Shown here piece after piece: positions 8,253 through 16,686 of a stretch of 64,000 nt of DNA (position 1 is its first letter; each line of letters starts with the position of its first letter). The stretch spans positions 1 through 64,000 of the IMG/VR virus record IMGVR_UViG_3300009001_000006. One strand, written 5' to 3'. This DNA comes from a virus. The notes under the pieces are model-generated. The model did not search any database. It was not told the DNA's origin and saw only the letters and a program-made list of their open reading frames with translations. The position numbers were made by a program, and so were the translations under genes.

Positions 8253-9321
8253 TTTAAATTTCTACGGACCAATAAATCCGTTAGGATATGGGATTAGCTC
8301 ATATAATATCTGGAAAAATTTAAGACAAAATATATCTACAACTCTTTTTCCTATTAACGAAGTGCAATTAGAAAGTCATTGGCTCAAAACAGAATTAGTG
8401 GAAGACATTAAAAATCAATTAAATTATGATGTTACAGCGCCATGCCTTAAGGTATGGCATGCTAATGATATGCTTATTAAACCACATAATAAAAATTTAT
8501 ATGCTGGTTATACTTTTTTTGAAGTTGACAAAATTACAAATCAAGAACGTATTGGTTATGAAATCTTAGATCTTATTTTTGTTCCATCTCAATGGGCAAA
8601 AAATGTATTAATTGCTAACGATATAGATGATAAAAAAATTATTGTCGCACCTGCTGGTGTAGACACTGAAATTTTCGACCATAATAAATATGAGGATGTG
8701 GTAGAAGATAAAACAGATAAATATATTTTTCTCAATATTGGTAAATGGGAAGCTAGAAAAGGTCATGATATATTACTACATATTTTTAATAAAGCATTTT
8801 CAAAAAATGATAATGTAGAATTATGGATGATGAACACCAATCCATTTTTGTCTGAACAAGACAATAACCAATGGATTAATATGTATAAAAATACTAATCT
8901 TGGTAGTAAAATTAAGATTTTACCAAGAATGCCCACGCAAAAAGATGTAGCCAAAATCATTAAAATGTCTGACTGCGGAATATATCCTAGTAGGGCAGAA
9001 GGTTGGAATAACGAAGCCATAGAAACTATGGCAATGAATAAACCTATTATTATAACAGATTATTCTGCTCATACCGAGTATTGTGATAAACACAATAGTA
9101 ATTTACTAGAGGTTAAAAATACAGAAATTGCTGAGGATGGCGTGTTTTTCAATGGTTATGGAAATTGGGCAGATATAGACGACTGTATTGATCAGTGCGT
9201 AGGATATATGAGAGAAGTATATAAAAATAATATTAGGACAAACATAACCGGTGTCGAAACCGCACAAAAATTCAACTGGACCCAAACCTGTAATATAATA
9301 CAAAACAAGATCTATGAATGA
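8230..9321 (+). CDS. GT4-like glycosyltransferase
   Basis: 363-residue GT-B fold enzyme. The N-terminal domain opens with FYGPINPLGYGISSYN, a glycine-rich acceptor-side loop. The C-terminal domain has FLNIGKWEARKGHD, and then the signature YPSRAEGWNNEAIETMAMNKP, with the paired Glu residues of the family's EX7E motif, followed by IITDYSAHTEY. No membrane segment. Overlaps guaC and the next gene (8 bases). A second in-frame ATG at 8239 is an alternative start. The sugar is unknown. Confidence 0.8.
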   Translation: MNLMKQNNLNFYGPINPLGYGISSYNIWKNLRQNISTTLFPINEVQLESHWLKTELVEDIKNQLNYDVTAPCLKVWHANDMLIKPHNKNLYAGYTFFEVDKITNQERIGYEILDLIFVPSQWAKNVLIANDIDDKKIIVAPAGVDTEIFDHNKYEDVVEDKTDKYIFLNIGKWEARKGHDILLHIFNKAFSKNDNVELWMMNTNPFLSEQDNNQWINMYKNTNLGSKIKILPRMPTQKDVAKIIKMSDCGIYPSRAEGWNNEAIETMAMNKPIIITDYSAHTEYCDKHNSNLLEVKNTEIAEDGVFFNGYGNWADIDDCIDQCVGYMREVYKNNIRTNITGVETAQKFNWTQTCNIIQNKIYE

Positions 9322-10315
9322 CATAGCAATATTATTTATCTATACTCACAAATGCCCTCTTACAAATACTAACTATGAATCCATTGTGAAGCATAGCGGA
9401 GACATGCCGGTTTATGCTATACATCAAAATGATTTTAGCAATTATTTTTATCCAGAATTAGATTATAGGCACATTAGCCAATGGGGTGGTAGGGATATAT
9501 GGTATTGGGGATCTGATAATATATTTTTGTATTGGTATCTATCTAATCCAGATAAAAGAGCAAAACAATATCTAATTTTAGAATACGACACGTATGTAAC
9601 ACAGGATATCAAAGAATTCCTTAATATAGACCAAAAGGTTATAGATCATAATGGCATAATGTCTGCTTACAGCATTTTTGCAAAATCACACCCTGGGGGT
9701 TATTGGTGGTTCGACGTTCAAAGATTTCATCCTTTAATTGATAAATTCTATGGATGGAATAAATTTGCTGCATGCTCTCCTTTATGCGCCAATATGATAT
9801 CGGATGACGCTGTACAAATAATATTAGAACATCTGCGAGAAATACCTCTTGCCAATAAGCTTTATGTTGAGACAAAATTTGCTACAATACTTAATTACTT
9901 AAATTATAATGTATCAAATTATAATACCAACAATGCAGATAAATGTGTCTCTTATTCTACTGATATATGTTTAGACAATATAATAAGCAGCTTTAGCAAT
10001 TCAGATCCACAAAAACTTTCAGGAATGTATCATCCAATTAAAGATATTAAAATTATAGAGAAATATTTTATGAATAAAAAATTTGACAAACAACAGATAT
10101 CAAAAGCCTTATTCGGACAAATGCACGACGTAACATCGGGCGTGAAATTTATGAAAGATGTTTTAGATACTAAGTCACTAATTATAGATAATAGTATGTT
10201 TGGGGATCCGAGCCCTGGTTTTCATAAAAAATTATATCTTAAATATAAGAAAAATGGTCAAATTTACAATAAAACTATGAATGAAGGAGAAACCCTCGAT
10301 TTTGAAGATCTATAA
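9314..10315 (+). CDS. glycosyltransferase-like protein with C-terminal DUF3395-like domain
   Basis: 333 residues. The first ~240 residues look like a GT-A-type domain: hydrophobic first strand (AILFIYTHKCP) and LEYDTYV around 88-94 as a candidate DxD-like motif. From about 265 on, the sequence changes to a small domain with QMHDVTSGVKF, then NSMFGDPSPGFHKKLYLKY and EGETLDF. That resembles the DUF3395 domain at the end of some DnaJ-like and other proteins. No membrane segment. It overlaps the GT4 gene by 8 bases. The C-terminal domain could dock the enzyme or bind substrate; this is inference. Confidence 0.55.
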   Translation: MNDIAILFIYTHKCPLTNTNYESIVKHSGDMPVYAIHQNDFSNYFYPELDYRHISQWGGRDIWYWGSDNIFLYWYLSNPDKRAKQYLILEYDTYVTQDIKEFLNIDQKVIDHNGIMSAYSIFAKSHPGGYWWFDVQRFHPLIDKFYGWNKFAACSPLCANMISDDAVQIILEHLREIPLANKLYVETKFATILNYLNYNVSNYNTNNADKCVSYSTDICLDNIISSFSNSDPQKLSGMYHPIKDIKIIEKYFMNKKFDKQQISKALFGQMHDVTSGVKFMKDVLDTKSLIIDNSMFGDPSPGFHKKLYLKYKKNGQIYNKTMNEGETLDFEDL

Positions 10316-10316
10316 T

Positions 10317-10326
10317 GGTGTATTAT
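10317..10326 (+). promoter_or_regulatory. GGTGTATTAT motif, possible phage promoter
   Basis: One of four intergenic GGTGTAT-A-T boxes in the window (also at 19424, 21963 and 35373), here 33 bases before the ATG at 10360. No good -35 box is visible at 15-19 bases upstream. A role as a promoter element read by a phage sigma factor is inferred from the recurrence only. Confidence 0.4.
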
Positions 10327-10359
10327 TAGATATATCACAACCCCCAGTCGAGGAAAACC

Positions 10360-11106
10360 ATGCCATTACCCAAAAGACAAAAAGACGAAAACAAACAAAA
10401 ATTTATTTTTAGATGCATGTCAGATGAAAAAGCTAAAAAAGAATTTCCAGATAATAAACAAAGATTAGGGATGTGCATGTCTAATGCTTCAGAATATAAT
10501 CTATTAGCAAATATAAATGATTGCTATTATAACGAAACATATGGTTATACAGAAGAACTTAGTGACCAAAATTTTATAGAGGTATCAAGTGAAGATTATT
10601 TAGATTTTGGAGATGTTGCAGAAGAGTATGATATTTCCATTGCTAAACCAGGATTATGGGAAAATATACGAAAGAAAAAAGAAAGAGAAGGTAAAAAATA
10701 TCGACCAGCCAAGCCTGGTGATAAAGATAGACCATCTAAAGAAGCATGGAAAAAAGCCCAATCAGTAAAAGAGTATAAATATAGAGATCCTAAAACCGGA
10801 GAAATATATATTTACGATAAACCAGGAGCTTATAAAAAAGACGGCAGATATCTGATAAAAGCTGCTGAATATCAGGGTAGAAAAGTAACACTAAATAAAC
10901 CGTTTAGAACTTCTAACGGACCTAAAAAATTTGCTGTATATACCAAAAATGAAAAAGGCAATGTGGTGATTGTTCGTTTTGGCGATCCAAATATGAAGAT
11001 TAAAAAGAACATTCCTGAAAGGCGAAAAAGTTTTAGGGCTAGACACAATTGTGATAATCCTGGCCCTAAATGGAAAGCTCGATATTGGTCCTGTAAAGCT
11101 TGGTGA
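10360..11106 (+). CDS. phage structural/maturation-associated protein
   Basis: 248 residues. The N-terminus has MPLPKRQKDENKQKFIFRCM, a basic start also seen in phage capsid-associated proteins. The middle has KPGLWENIRKKKEREGKK and PSKEAW, and the C-terminus has a very basic aromatic block with RKSFRARHNC and KARYWSCKAW. From memory, the C-terminal block recurs in phage capsid-maturation and prohead proteins, but no protease active site is visible here. GAGG lies before the ATG. It is followed four bases later by the PAP2 gene. Function is inferred as virion assembly; the exact role is unknown. Confidence 0.5.
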   Translation: MPLPKRQKDENKQKFIFRCMSDEKAKKEFPDNKQRLGMCMSNASEYNLLANINDCYYNETYGYTEELSDQNFIEVSSEDYLDFGDVAEEYDISIAKPGLWENIRKKKEREGKKYRPAKPGDKDRPSKEAWKKAQSVKEYKYRDPKTGEIYIYDKPGAYKKDGRYLIKAAEYQGRKVTLNKPFRTSNGPKKFAVYTKNEKGNVVIVRFGDPNMKIKKNIPERRKSFRARHNCDNPGPKWKARYWSCKAW

Positions 11107-11110
11107 CCAT

Positions 11111-11794
11111 ATGTTTCATCTGATCTCACAAATACAAAATAATCTAGCTTTGGATAAAATAAAATTTTTATCCAATTTTGAATATAAGTCTTCTCCATAC
11201 GCTAGTGTTAAATTTCCAGAGATTGGAAGAAATATTAACCTATTTAATATTATTGATGAGCCACCCAAAAATTCTAGTATCAGTACAAAAAAAGAATTAG
11301 ATCATATCCATAAACTAACGACAAGCAGAAGTAAAGAAGACAAAGATTTAGTATATCTTGTAGATACTAATCCAATGCTATTGTTTGACTCATTAATACA
11401 ACAATACGACATGAAATTTGATCTTCAACTATTTAATAAAGCATTTATTACCGTTATTGTTTCTATAATAGATCATCTTAAATATTTCTACAATAGGGCT
11501 CGCCCAATCCAAATAGCTCAGAAGCTAGATATACCTATAGATGTAATTGTAACAGCAACACATCACACGCCATCATATCCTAGTGGCCACACCATGTACG
11601 CTGCGTTTATAGGCGAGCTATTAAAAAAAGACTACCCAGAACACACTAATAAAATAGACCAGCTAGTAAGAAAAACAGGGTATGCTAGAGTGCTTCAGGG
11701 AGTTCACTACCCTTCTGATAATATTGCGGCAATAAAGATTGTTAATAAAATTTTTCCTAATATACATTCAAACATCTTAAAGGAGTCAAAATGA
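11111..11794 (+). CDS. PAP2-family acid phosphatase
   Basis: Class A acid phosphatase / vanadium haloperoxidase fold. All three signature motifs are visible: KYFYNRARP (KX6RP), PSGH, and RVLQGVHYPSD (RX5HX3D; the usual preceding Ser is Ala). The ATG at 11111, four bases after the upstream stop, is preferred to the GTG at 11051, which would overlap the structural gene by 56 bases and add no conserved residues. No transmembrane helices are obvious, unlike lipid phosphatases of the family, so a soluble phosphomonoesterase acting on nucleotides or sugar phosphates is likely. Substrate unknown. Overlaps the next gene by 4 bases. Confidence 0.8.
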   Translation: MFHLISQIQNNLALDKIKFLSNFEYKSSPYASVKFPEIGRNINLFNIIDEPPKNSSISTKKELDHIHKLTTSRSKEDKDLVYLVDTNPMLLFDSLIQQYDMKFDLQLFNKAFITVIVSIIDHLKYFYNRARPIQIAQKLDIPIDVIVTATHHTPSYPSGHTMYAAFIGELLKKDYPEHTNKIDQLVRKTGYARVLQGVHYPSDNIAAIKIVNKIFPNIHSNILKESK

Positions 11795-12201
11795 GCTATA
11801 AAAGAATATTAAATAATATACAAGAACAGATTAAAGCTAATGATGAAACACCACAAGAAGAACTAATGGAATATAAAACAGATTTTCTTGAAATGAATAT
11901 TGGATCATTAAAAGCAATCATGAAGCATGCGGAAGCAATCCTCATGTCCTTAGACGACAGCTCTGTAAAAAACAACTTGACAGAAAGCTGGCTACAGGGT
12001 AAAATTGCAATAACTGAAGACTACATGAGAACAATACACGATTTTGTAAAGTATGTACCTTCAGATGACGATAAGGTTAGTGCTGGTTGTGGTTGCGGTG
12101 GGGCTAAAAAAAATAATGCAAAACCGAATGTTAAAAAACAATCATCGCCACCAAAACAAGAGCCAAAAGGTAAATCAGAACATATACATAAACCCCAATA
12201 A
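11791..12201 (+). CDS. conserved phage protein, possibly virion-associated
   Basis: 136 residues, preceded by a good AAGGAG. The N-terminal 90 residues are a helical domain with LKAIMKHAEAIL and SWLQGKIAITEDYMRTIHDFV, a segment I recall at the ends of several phage structural proteins. It then has a GCGCGG turn and a disordered Lys/Pro/Gln-rich tail ending HIHKP. The tail may bind metal or nucleic acid. An ATGA-type overlap links it to the phosphatase. Function not established. Confidence 0.5.
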   Translation: MSYKRILNNIQEQIKANDETPQEELMEYKTDFLEMNIGSLKAIMKHAEAILMSLDDSSVKNNLTESWLQGKIAITEDYMRTIHDFVKYVPSDDDKVSAGCGCGGAKKNNAKPNVKKQSSPPKQEPKGKSEHIHKPQ

Positions 12202-12217
12202 TTTATATTATTGGTTT
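12190..12217 (+). terminator. AT-rich hairpin after the gene at 11791, possible weak terminator
   Basis: An 11-bp stem (AAACC/AATAAT pairing with ATTATTGGTTT) with a 2-base bulge and TTAT loop spans the stop codon. The downstream U-run is short (TTT), so termination would be weak; RNA stability or attenuation before the sigma gene are alternatives. Confidence 0.35.
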
Positions 12218-12258
12218 GATATTGGAAATTAATTTAACACTAAGGACAAAGGATTAAC

Positions 12259-12918
12259 ATGATAGATATAGTAAATATTGGTAAACAAAAAACTAAATAC
12301 AATAATAAAAATAAGATTAAGTTTGAATCTCTAGATTTTTATATTAATCTAGCACAAAAAAGCATATCTAAATTTGCTGACCAAATATGCCAAGGTTCGG
12401 CTAAAAGAATGCTACAAAGCGAAGATGCTATTTCTAATATAGCCAATGGCATTATGATGGCTGACTGGCGATGGGACAGAGACAGAAAAGGCAAGGATTC
12501 TGGCAAAGGGAAGACCAGATATTCATATAGAAATCAGTGTGCTATATGGTCTATCAAAAGTTATATTACCAGACAATATAGCAAGAAAAATCAAATTAGA
12601 CATCAAACACTATCTTTAGACCAAGAATACAATGATGATCTAAATCTACAAAATATTGTAAGTAAAAATCATCATAACAATGTTTTAGAAGATATTATTC
12701 ATCAAGAAGAAAAAAATATTATTAGTCAAGATATTCACGAGCTATTAAATAGCGGAATTATTTCTGATAGGCAGGCTGATTTTATTAGGATGTATTTTTT
12801 TGAAGACATGACATTAGAAAACATCGGTAAGCAATATAATATTACCAGAGAAGCGGTTAGACAAAATCTCAATAAGGCCTATAATATAATAAGAAAGGTT
12901 GTAGGGTCTAATGATTAA
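12259..12918 (+). CDS. phage RNA polymerase sigma factor (sigma70 family)
   Basis: 219 residues. Region 2-like features lie near residues 73-117: MADWRWDRDRKG, RYSYRNQCAIWSIKSYITR. Region 4 is clear at the C-terminus: LNSGIISDRQADFIRMYFF, then TLENIGKQYNITREAVRQNL, a helix-turn-helix that would read a -35 element. Regions 1 and 3 are reduced, as in phage late or group-4-like sigma factors. AAGGA precedes the ATG. It probably redirects host RNA polymerase to phage middle or late genes; the GGTGTATAAT boxes in this window are candidate targets. It overlaps the next gene by 8 bases. Confidence 0.82.
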   Translation: MIDIVNIGKQKTKYNNKNKIKFESLDFYINLAQKSISKFADQICQGSAKRMLQSEDAISNIANGIMMADWRWDRDRKGKDSGKGKTRYSYRNQCAIWSIKSYITRQYSKKNQIRHQTLSLDQEYNDDLNLQNIVSKNHHNNVLEDIIHQEEKNIISQDIHELLNSGIISDRQADFIRMYFFEDMTLENIGKQYNITREAVRQNLNKAYNIIRKVVGSND

Positions 12919-13306
12919 AGCTGTTGCTGGATTAATTACTACAGATTTTTATAAAGAAGAAAAATACATACTATCTAATAAAGAAGATAGTATTAGTTTA
13001 CCGCACTGGGAAATAAATGACTATAAAGACCTATCTAATAAAATTAAAGCCCATATCGTAGATGATGTATTTACAGATAAAGCCATGGCTAATGGCTATA
13101 TTAACTTAAAATTTTTAAGTATTAATGATCAATATATTTCTCAAATATTTTCTGACTCTAATGAAAATCTATATTTTTTATATGGATGTATCTGCCCTAA
13201 AATATCTATCAACCAAGATTTTTTCTGGAAAAAATTCGACATATATGACACCGAAATACGATTAGAGTTAAATATTATCAATGACATTATTTCAAAAACT
13301 ATATAA
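12911..13306 (+). CDS. hypothetical protein
   Basis: 131 residues with MIKAVAGLITTDFYKEEKYIL at the start and FLYGCICPKIS in the second half. The beginning is faintly like a Nudix-fold strand but there is no Nudix box, so no enzyme is assigned. It is tied to the sigma gene and the next gene by 8- and 26-base overlaps. Confidence 0.55.
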   Translation: MIKAVAGLITTDFYKEEKYILSNKEDSISLPHWEINDYKDLSNKIKAHIVDDVFTDKAMANGYINLKFLSINDQYISQIFSDSNENLYFLYGCICPKISINQDFFWKKFDIYDTEIRLELNIINDIISKTI

Positions 13307-13658
13307 TTATTGCTATAACCAAAAGCCTGAGCAAAAAGAAAACAGCAGCAAACTAAACTCATCAATATTGATAGGTTTGGATAAAAATAATGAATATTTT
13401 TTTGAAATTAAATGGGATCATGATATAGTCACTAGTCCTGATCAATTAGCTAATATAATAATTGGATTAAATTATGGTTTATTTACTGAAGAAGTAATTA
13501 ATATATTACAATCCCATAATGGAGATACTATAGATAAAAAAATTATAGAGGAAGCTCTTAGCTTATTAAATAAAAAGCAAAGTATACTCAAAGATATTAC
13601 AGAAGCGGCGGATAATTCTCCCCTAATCAGGCCTAGTAGCGTATTTAAACCATCATGA
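13281..13658 (+). CDS. hypothetical protein
   Basis: 125 residues. A central segment, ILIGLDKNNEYFFEIKWDHDI, looks like two beta strands, followed by helices and a tail ending LIRPSSVFKPS. The layout (short strand pair, helical hairpin, proline-ended tail) is typical of conserved phage accessory proteins, but I do not recognise the family. It overlaps the gene at 12911 by 26 bases and ends in an ATGA overlap with the next gene. Confidence 0.55.
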   Translation: MTLFQKLYNYCYNQKPEQKENSSKLNSSILIGLDKNNEYFFEIKWDHDIVTSPDQLANIIIGLNYGLFTEEVINILQSHNGDTIDKKIIEEALSLLNKKQSILKDITEAADNSPLIRPSSVFKPS

Positions 13659-14089
13659 AAAAAACAATACTGTGGCAAAAATGGACTAATCCTTTTGAGC
13701 CACCTACAGAAGATGCTACATCTCTCAATAATATAAGTGTGGAAGATTTTTTAGATAGCGATGAGTGGAACTCGTATAATGACAACGATAACCTTGAAGG
13801 GGAAAATGATCATCATGAAATACCTAAGACCAACACGAAAGCTGTAATTACCCCGATGGGTATAGTTCCTTTTAACGAACATACTGCCTGCACGAAAACC
13901 TTTAAGTTTTGGATAGGTCATACTAATTTTGATATTTCACCAAAAGCAAAAAACATAATAGAAAGTACGCAAGGGGTTGAAACTTTAGATATCTTTACAA
14001 GATACCGTTTTCGTATTAGTATAGGTAAAGCGTTTCAGGATAGATCTGTTATGCAAAAGGTACAAAATAATTTATATGAGAAACTATAA
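13655..14089 (+). CDS. hypothetical protein upstream of ClpP
   Basis: 144 residues in two parts: an acidic Asn/Asp-rich half (IPKTNT end) and a C-terminal domain KFWIGHTNFDIS through IFTRYRFRISIGKAF. The second half looks conserved and folded, the first disordered. The gene overlaps the ClpP-like gene by 14 bases, so the two may be co-translated and act together, perhaps as protease and adaptor or substrate; this is inference. Confidence 0.55.
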   Translation: MKKTILWQKWTNPFEPPTEDATSLNNISVEDFLDSDEWNSYNDNDNLEGENDHHEIPKTNTKAVITPMGIVPFNEHTACTKTFKFWIGHTNFDISPKAKNIIESTQGVETLDIFTRYRFRISIGKAFQDRSVMQKVQNNLYEKL

Positions 14090-14747
14090 CAATTTATCTA
14101 TAGAACATATACATAATTACAATATCGATATCAAAAACAGAGAAATATATTTACATTCTTCTATGTATAGTGAAGAAGACTCTGGTGTGGATTTTAGGTC
14201 TGCTGTAGTATTACATAAAAATCTCAGATATCTCAATAATATGTGTTATGATCCAATCATTATACACATGCACATACCAGGTGGAGAATGGTGTGATTGT
14301 ATGAGTATGTACGACGCTATTAGATTAAGTCCATCGCCAATAGCTACTATTGTTTACTCTAGAGCAGAATCGTCTGGAAGTATTATTTTGCAAGCTGCTG
14401 ATTTAAGAATAATGATGCCCAATGCTTATACTTTAATACATTATGGCAGCACATTTGTTGATGGCGATCACAAAGTGGCCGTATCTAATTTACAATGGTC
14501 TCAAGCAGAAGCTTCTAAGATGGTGGATATCTTTACAGATAAAATGATGGAATCACCGCTTGTCAAAGAAAAAAAATGGAGAAAAGTAAACGCCAAGAAA
14601 CACATTTTATCTCAGTTGGATAATAAAGCTGATTGGATTCTATCACCTACCGAATCTATTCACTATGGTTTTGCTGATGGGATATTTAGCTCAGACGAGT
14701 TTACGTCAGTAGAGGATATCAGAAAGTATTTACAAAAAAATTATTAA
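14076..14747 (+). CDS. clpP: ClpP-like serine protease
   Basis: 223 residues with the ClpP/crotonase fold pattern. HMHIPGGEWCDCMSMYDAI gives the oxyanion-side glycine pair, AESSGSIILQAAD the nucleophile region (Ser99 by alignment to the ClpP Ser) and MMPNAYTLIHYG the catalytic His122. Phage copies serve as prohead proteases or act with host ClpX. The sequence from 130 on (WSQAEASKMVDIFTDKM) is the handle helix. It sits between unknown virion-type genes and glycan genes. No Clp ATPase is visible in the window. Confidence 0.82.
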   Translation: MRNYNNLSIEHIHNYNIDIKNREIYLHSSMYSEEDSGVDFRSAVVLHKNLRYLNNMCYDPIIIHMHIPGGEWCDCMSMYDAIRLSPSPIATIVYSRAESSGSIILQAADLRIMMPNAYTLIHYGSTFVDGDHKVAVSNLQWSQAEASKMVDIFTDKMMESPLVKEKKWRKVNAKKHILSQLDNKADWILSPTESIHYGFADGIFSSDEFTSVEDIRKYLQKNY

Positions 14748-14750
14748 TTA

Positions 14751-15401
14751 ATGTTTATAGAATTTTTAGTAGACTATTTATATACTGACCAGGAGACCAA
14801 AGATCTCTTTAGAGAATTAAAAACAAATTACGCTGATAGTATAGACTATATACTTATTAATGAACATCAATATAGACTTGCCAGCTATTTTTTTAGTAAC
14901 GCAAAAATTAATGTGTATATAGACTATCCATTAGGATTAAGTACTACGGAAAATAGGATTGCTTCTATATCAAACATATACAATAAATGTAATACGGTTT
15001 CTTTACAAGCGCCAGCATCATTTATCGTCAATAGAAAGTATGATAAAATACGTAAAGAAATTTCTTTGATAAAAGAATCATTTCCTAATATTAGTTTAAG
15101 ATATATTGTAGATTATAGAAAATACAACCATAATATATTAGCTAAATTTGCTAGTATATTAAAAGAAAATAAAATAGATACACTTTATCCGTCAACAGGT
15201 TTTTTTATAGATAATATATACGATAATATATTAGCGTGTAAGTATCTGGAAGAAAAATCAAAGATTAAAACTATTTTTAATGCTAACATATGGACTAAAG
15301 ATCATATAGATCTTATAATAAAATTGAAACCAGTAGGTGTTAACATACAAAATATACATTCCCTAGCTCTCATCAAACAGTATTATGACTCAGAAGAATA
15401 A
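14751..15401 (+). CDS. DeoC-like aldolase-fold protein
   Basis: 216 residues with a TIM-barrel flavour: YIDYPLGLSTTENRI near residues 57-71, KEISLIKESFPNISLRYIVDY near 101-121, LYPSTGF near 146-152 and a late IQNIHSLALIKQY. This resembles deoxyribose-phosphate aldolase (DeoC), including the GLSTTEN strand and the STG phosphate loop, but the catalytic Lys pair is not certain by eye. It could salvage deoxyribose phosphate or make a sugar precursor. It starts three bases after the ClpP stop and overlaps the following glycosyltransferase by 17 bases. Confidence 0.55.
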   Translation: MFIEFLVDYLYTDQETKDLFRELKTNYADSIDYILINEHQYRLASYFFSNAKINVYIDYPLGLSTTENRIASISNIYNKCNTVSLQAPASFIVNRKYDKIRKEISLIKESFPNISLRYIVDYRKYNHNILAKFASILKENKIDTLYPSTGFFIDNIYDNILACKYLEEKSKIKTIFNANIWTKDHIDLIIKLKPVGVNIQNIHSLALIKQYYDSEE

Positions 15402-16671
15402 TCTTATTTTCGTTAGTATCGCATCGTATAGAGATCCTGAATTATTACCAACATTACGGGATATGTTTTTAAAAGCTAAGAACCCAGAATTAATTACTGT
15501 TGGTATATGCTGGCAAAAAACAGAAGATGAAACAATAGAAGAATTTCTGTATCATGATAATGTCAGAATATACGAATGCGACTGGCGAGATAGTAAAGGG
15601 GCCTGTTGGTCACGACATATTATCCAAAAACATTTATATAAAGACGAAGAATATTTTTTACAATTAGATTCTCATCATAGATTTTTACAAGATTGGGATG
15701 AGCATTTAAGAAATTTATATCATGAATCAAACTCAGCAAAACCAATTATCGGAGGGTATGGTACTACCTACTGGCCAGAAAAGCCACAAGAAGCGTTAAA
15801 GAATGAACCATACAGAATTATTACTTTTGATACTTTTACAGAAGATGGGGATATAATATCTCGACCTCAATTGATCAATAATCATAAATATTTAAAGTCA
15901 GAGGGTATTAATTTAATTAAAGCAAGATTGCTTTCTGGTCATTTTATCTTTACAACAGGGCATTTTTGTCGAGAATGTATATATGATCCAAATTTGTATT
16001 TTCGCGGTGAAGAGGTAACCCTTAGCGCAAGAGCATACACTCATGGTTACGATATGTTTCACCCCACATACACCATTATATGGCACGAATATTTAAGACA
16101 AAAACAACACAAACATTGGGATGATCATGTTAAAGCTAATAATTTTGAAATCGAAGCAGAAGCCAGAAATATAAGATCGAAAGAAAGGCAGCGTAAGCTT
16201 TTTGGTATGGAATTATCTAATATAGATTTCAGACATTATGGACTAGGCAACAAAAGAACCTTACACGAATACGAGCTTTATTGCGGCTTGGATTTCCAGA
16301 ACAGAAGAGTGCATAAATACGCTGCTCGCATCAATGACTCTACAAACATACCAGAACCATACATCATGACAGAAGAAGAGTGGTCAAATGGCATGCTTGG
16401 TACCAATACTTATAATGTTGAATGGAATAGAGATGACATACCAGATAATGTTAAGTTTGATTTCTGGTTTTTTGGTTTTGAAGACAAAGACAATAATTTA
16501 CTGTGGAGAAAAGACTTTAATCACGAAGAAGCTTATTATGAAGATATTTTCAACAAAAAGAGGAATTCCCATCACGCTAAATTTTCATGCGATGGAAAGG
16601 TAGATCATTGTGTAATTATCCCACATATTGAAGGTGGTGACTGGTGCAAAAAAATAACCATTAAAGTTTAA
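15385..16671 (+). CDS. GlcNAc-type glycosyltransferase (GT60-like)
   Basis: 428 residues. The N-terminus LIFVSIASYRDPELLPTL (7-24) is characteristic of the glycosyltransferase (GlcNAc) family, whose eukaryotic members add GlcNAc to hydroxyproline of Skp1. LQLDSHHRF carries the metal-binding DxH-type motif, and GHFIFTTGHF and YFRGEEVTLSARAY follow. The last ~115 residues, from KYAARIND, form a separate beta-rich domain of unknown type. No membrane segment. A protein-directed acceptor such as a Pro/Thr-rich virion tract is attractive but unproven. Confidence 0.72.
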   Translation: MTQKNNLIFVSIASYRDPELLPTLRDMFLKAKNPELITVGICWQKTEDETIEEFLYHDNVRIYECDWRDSKGACWSRHIIQKHLYKDEEYFLQLDSHHRFLQDWDEHLRNLYHESNSAKPIIGGYGTTYWPEKPQEALKNEPYRIITFDTFTEDGDIISRPQLINNHKYLKSEGINLIKARLLSGHFIFTTGHFCRECIYDPNLYFRGEEVTLSARAYTHGYDMFHPTYTIIWHEYLRQKQHKHWDDHVKANNFEIEAEARNIRSKERQRKLFGMELSNIDFRHYGLGNKRTLHEYELYCGLDFQNRRVHKYAARINDSTNIPEPYIMTEEEWSNGMLGTNTYNVEWNRDDIPDNVKFDFWFFGFEDKDNNLLWRKDFNHEEAYYEDIFNKKRNSHHAKFSCDGKVDHCVIIPHIEGGDWCKKITIKV

Positions 16672-16686
16672 CAGGATTATAGATAC

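Noticed and set aside
11051-11110. GTG start for the PAP2 phosphatase
   Set aside because: It overlaps 56 bases of the upstream gene and adds no conserved residues; the ATG at 11111 suits better.
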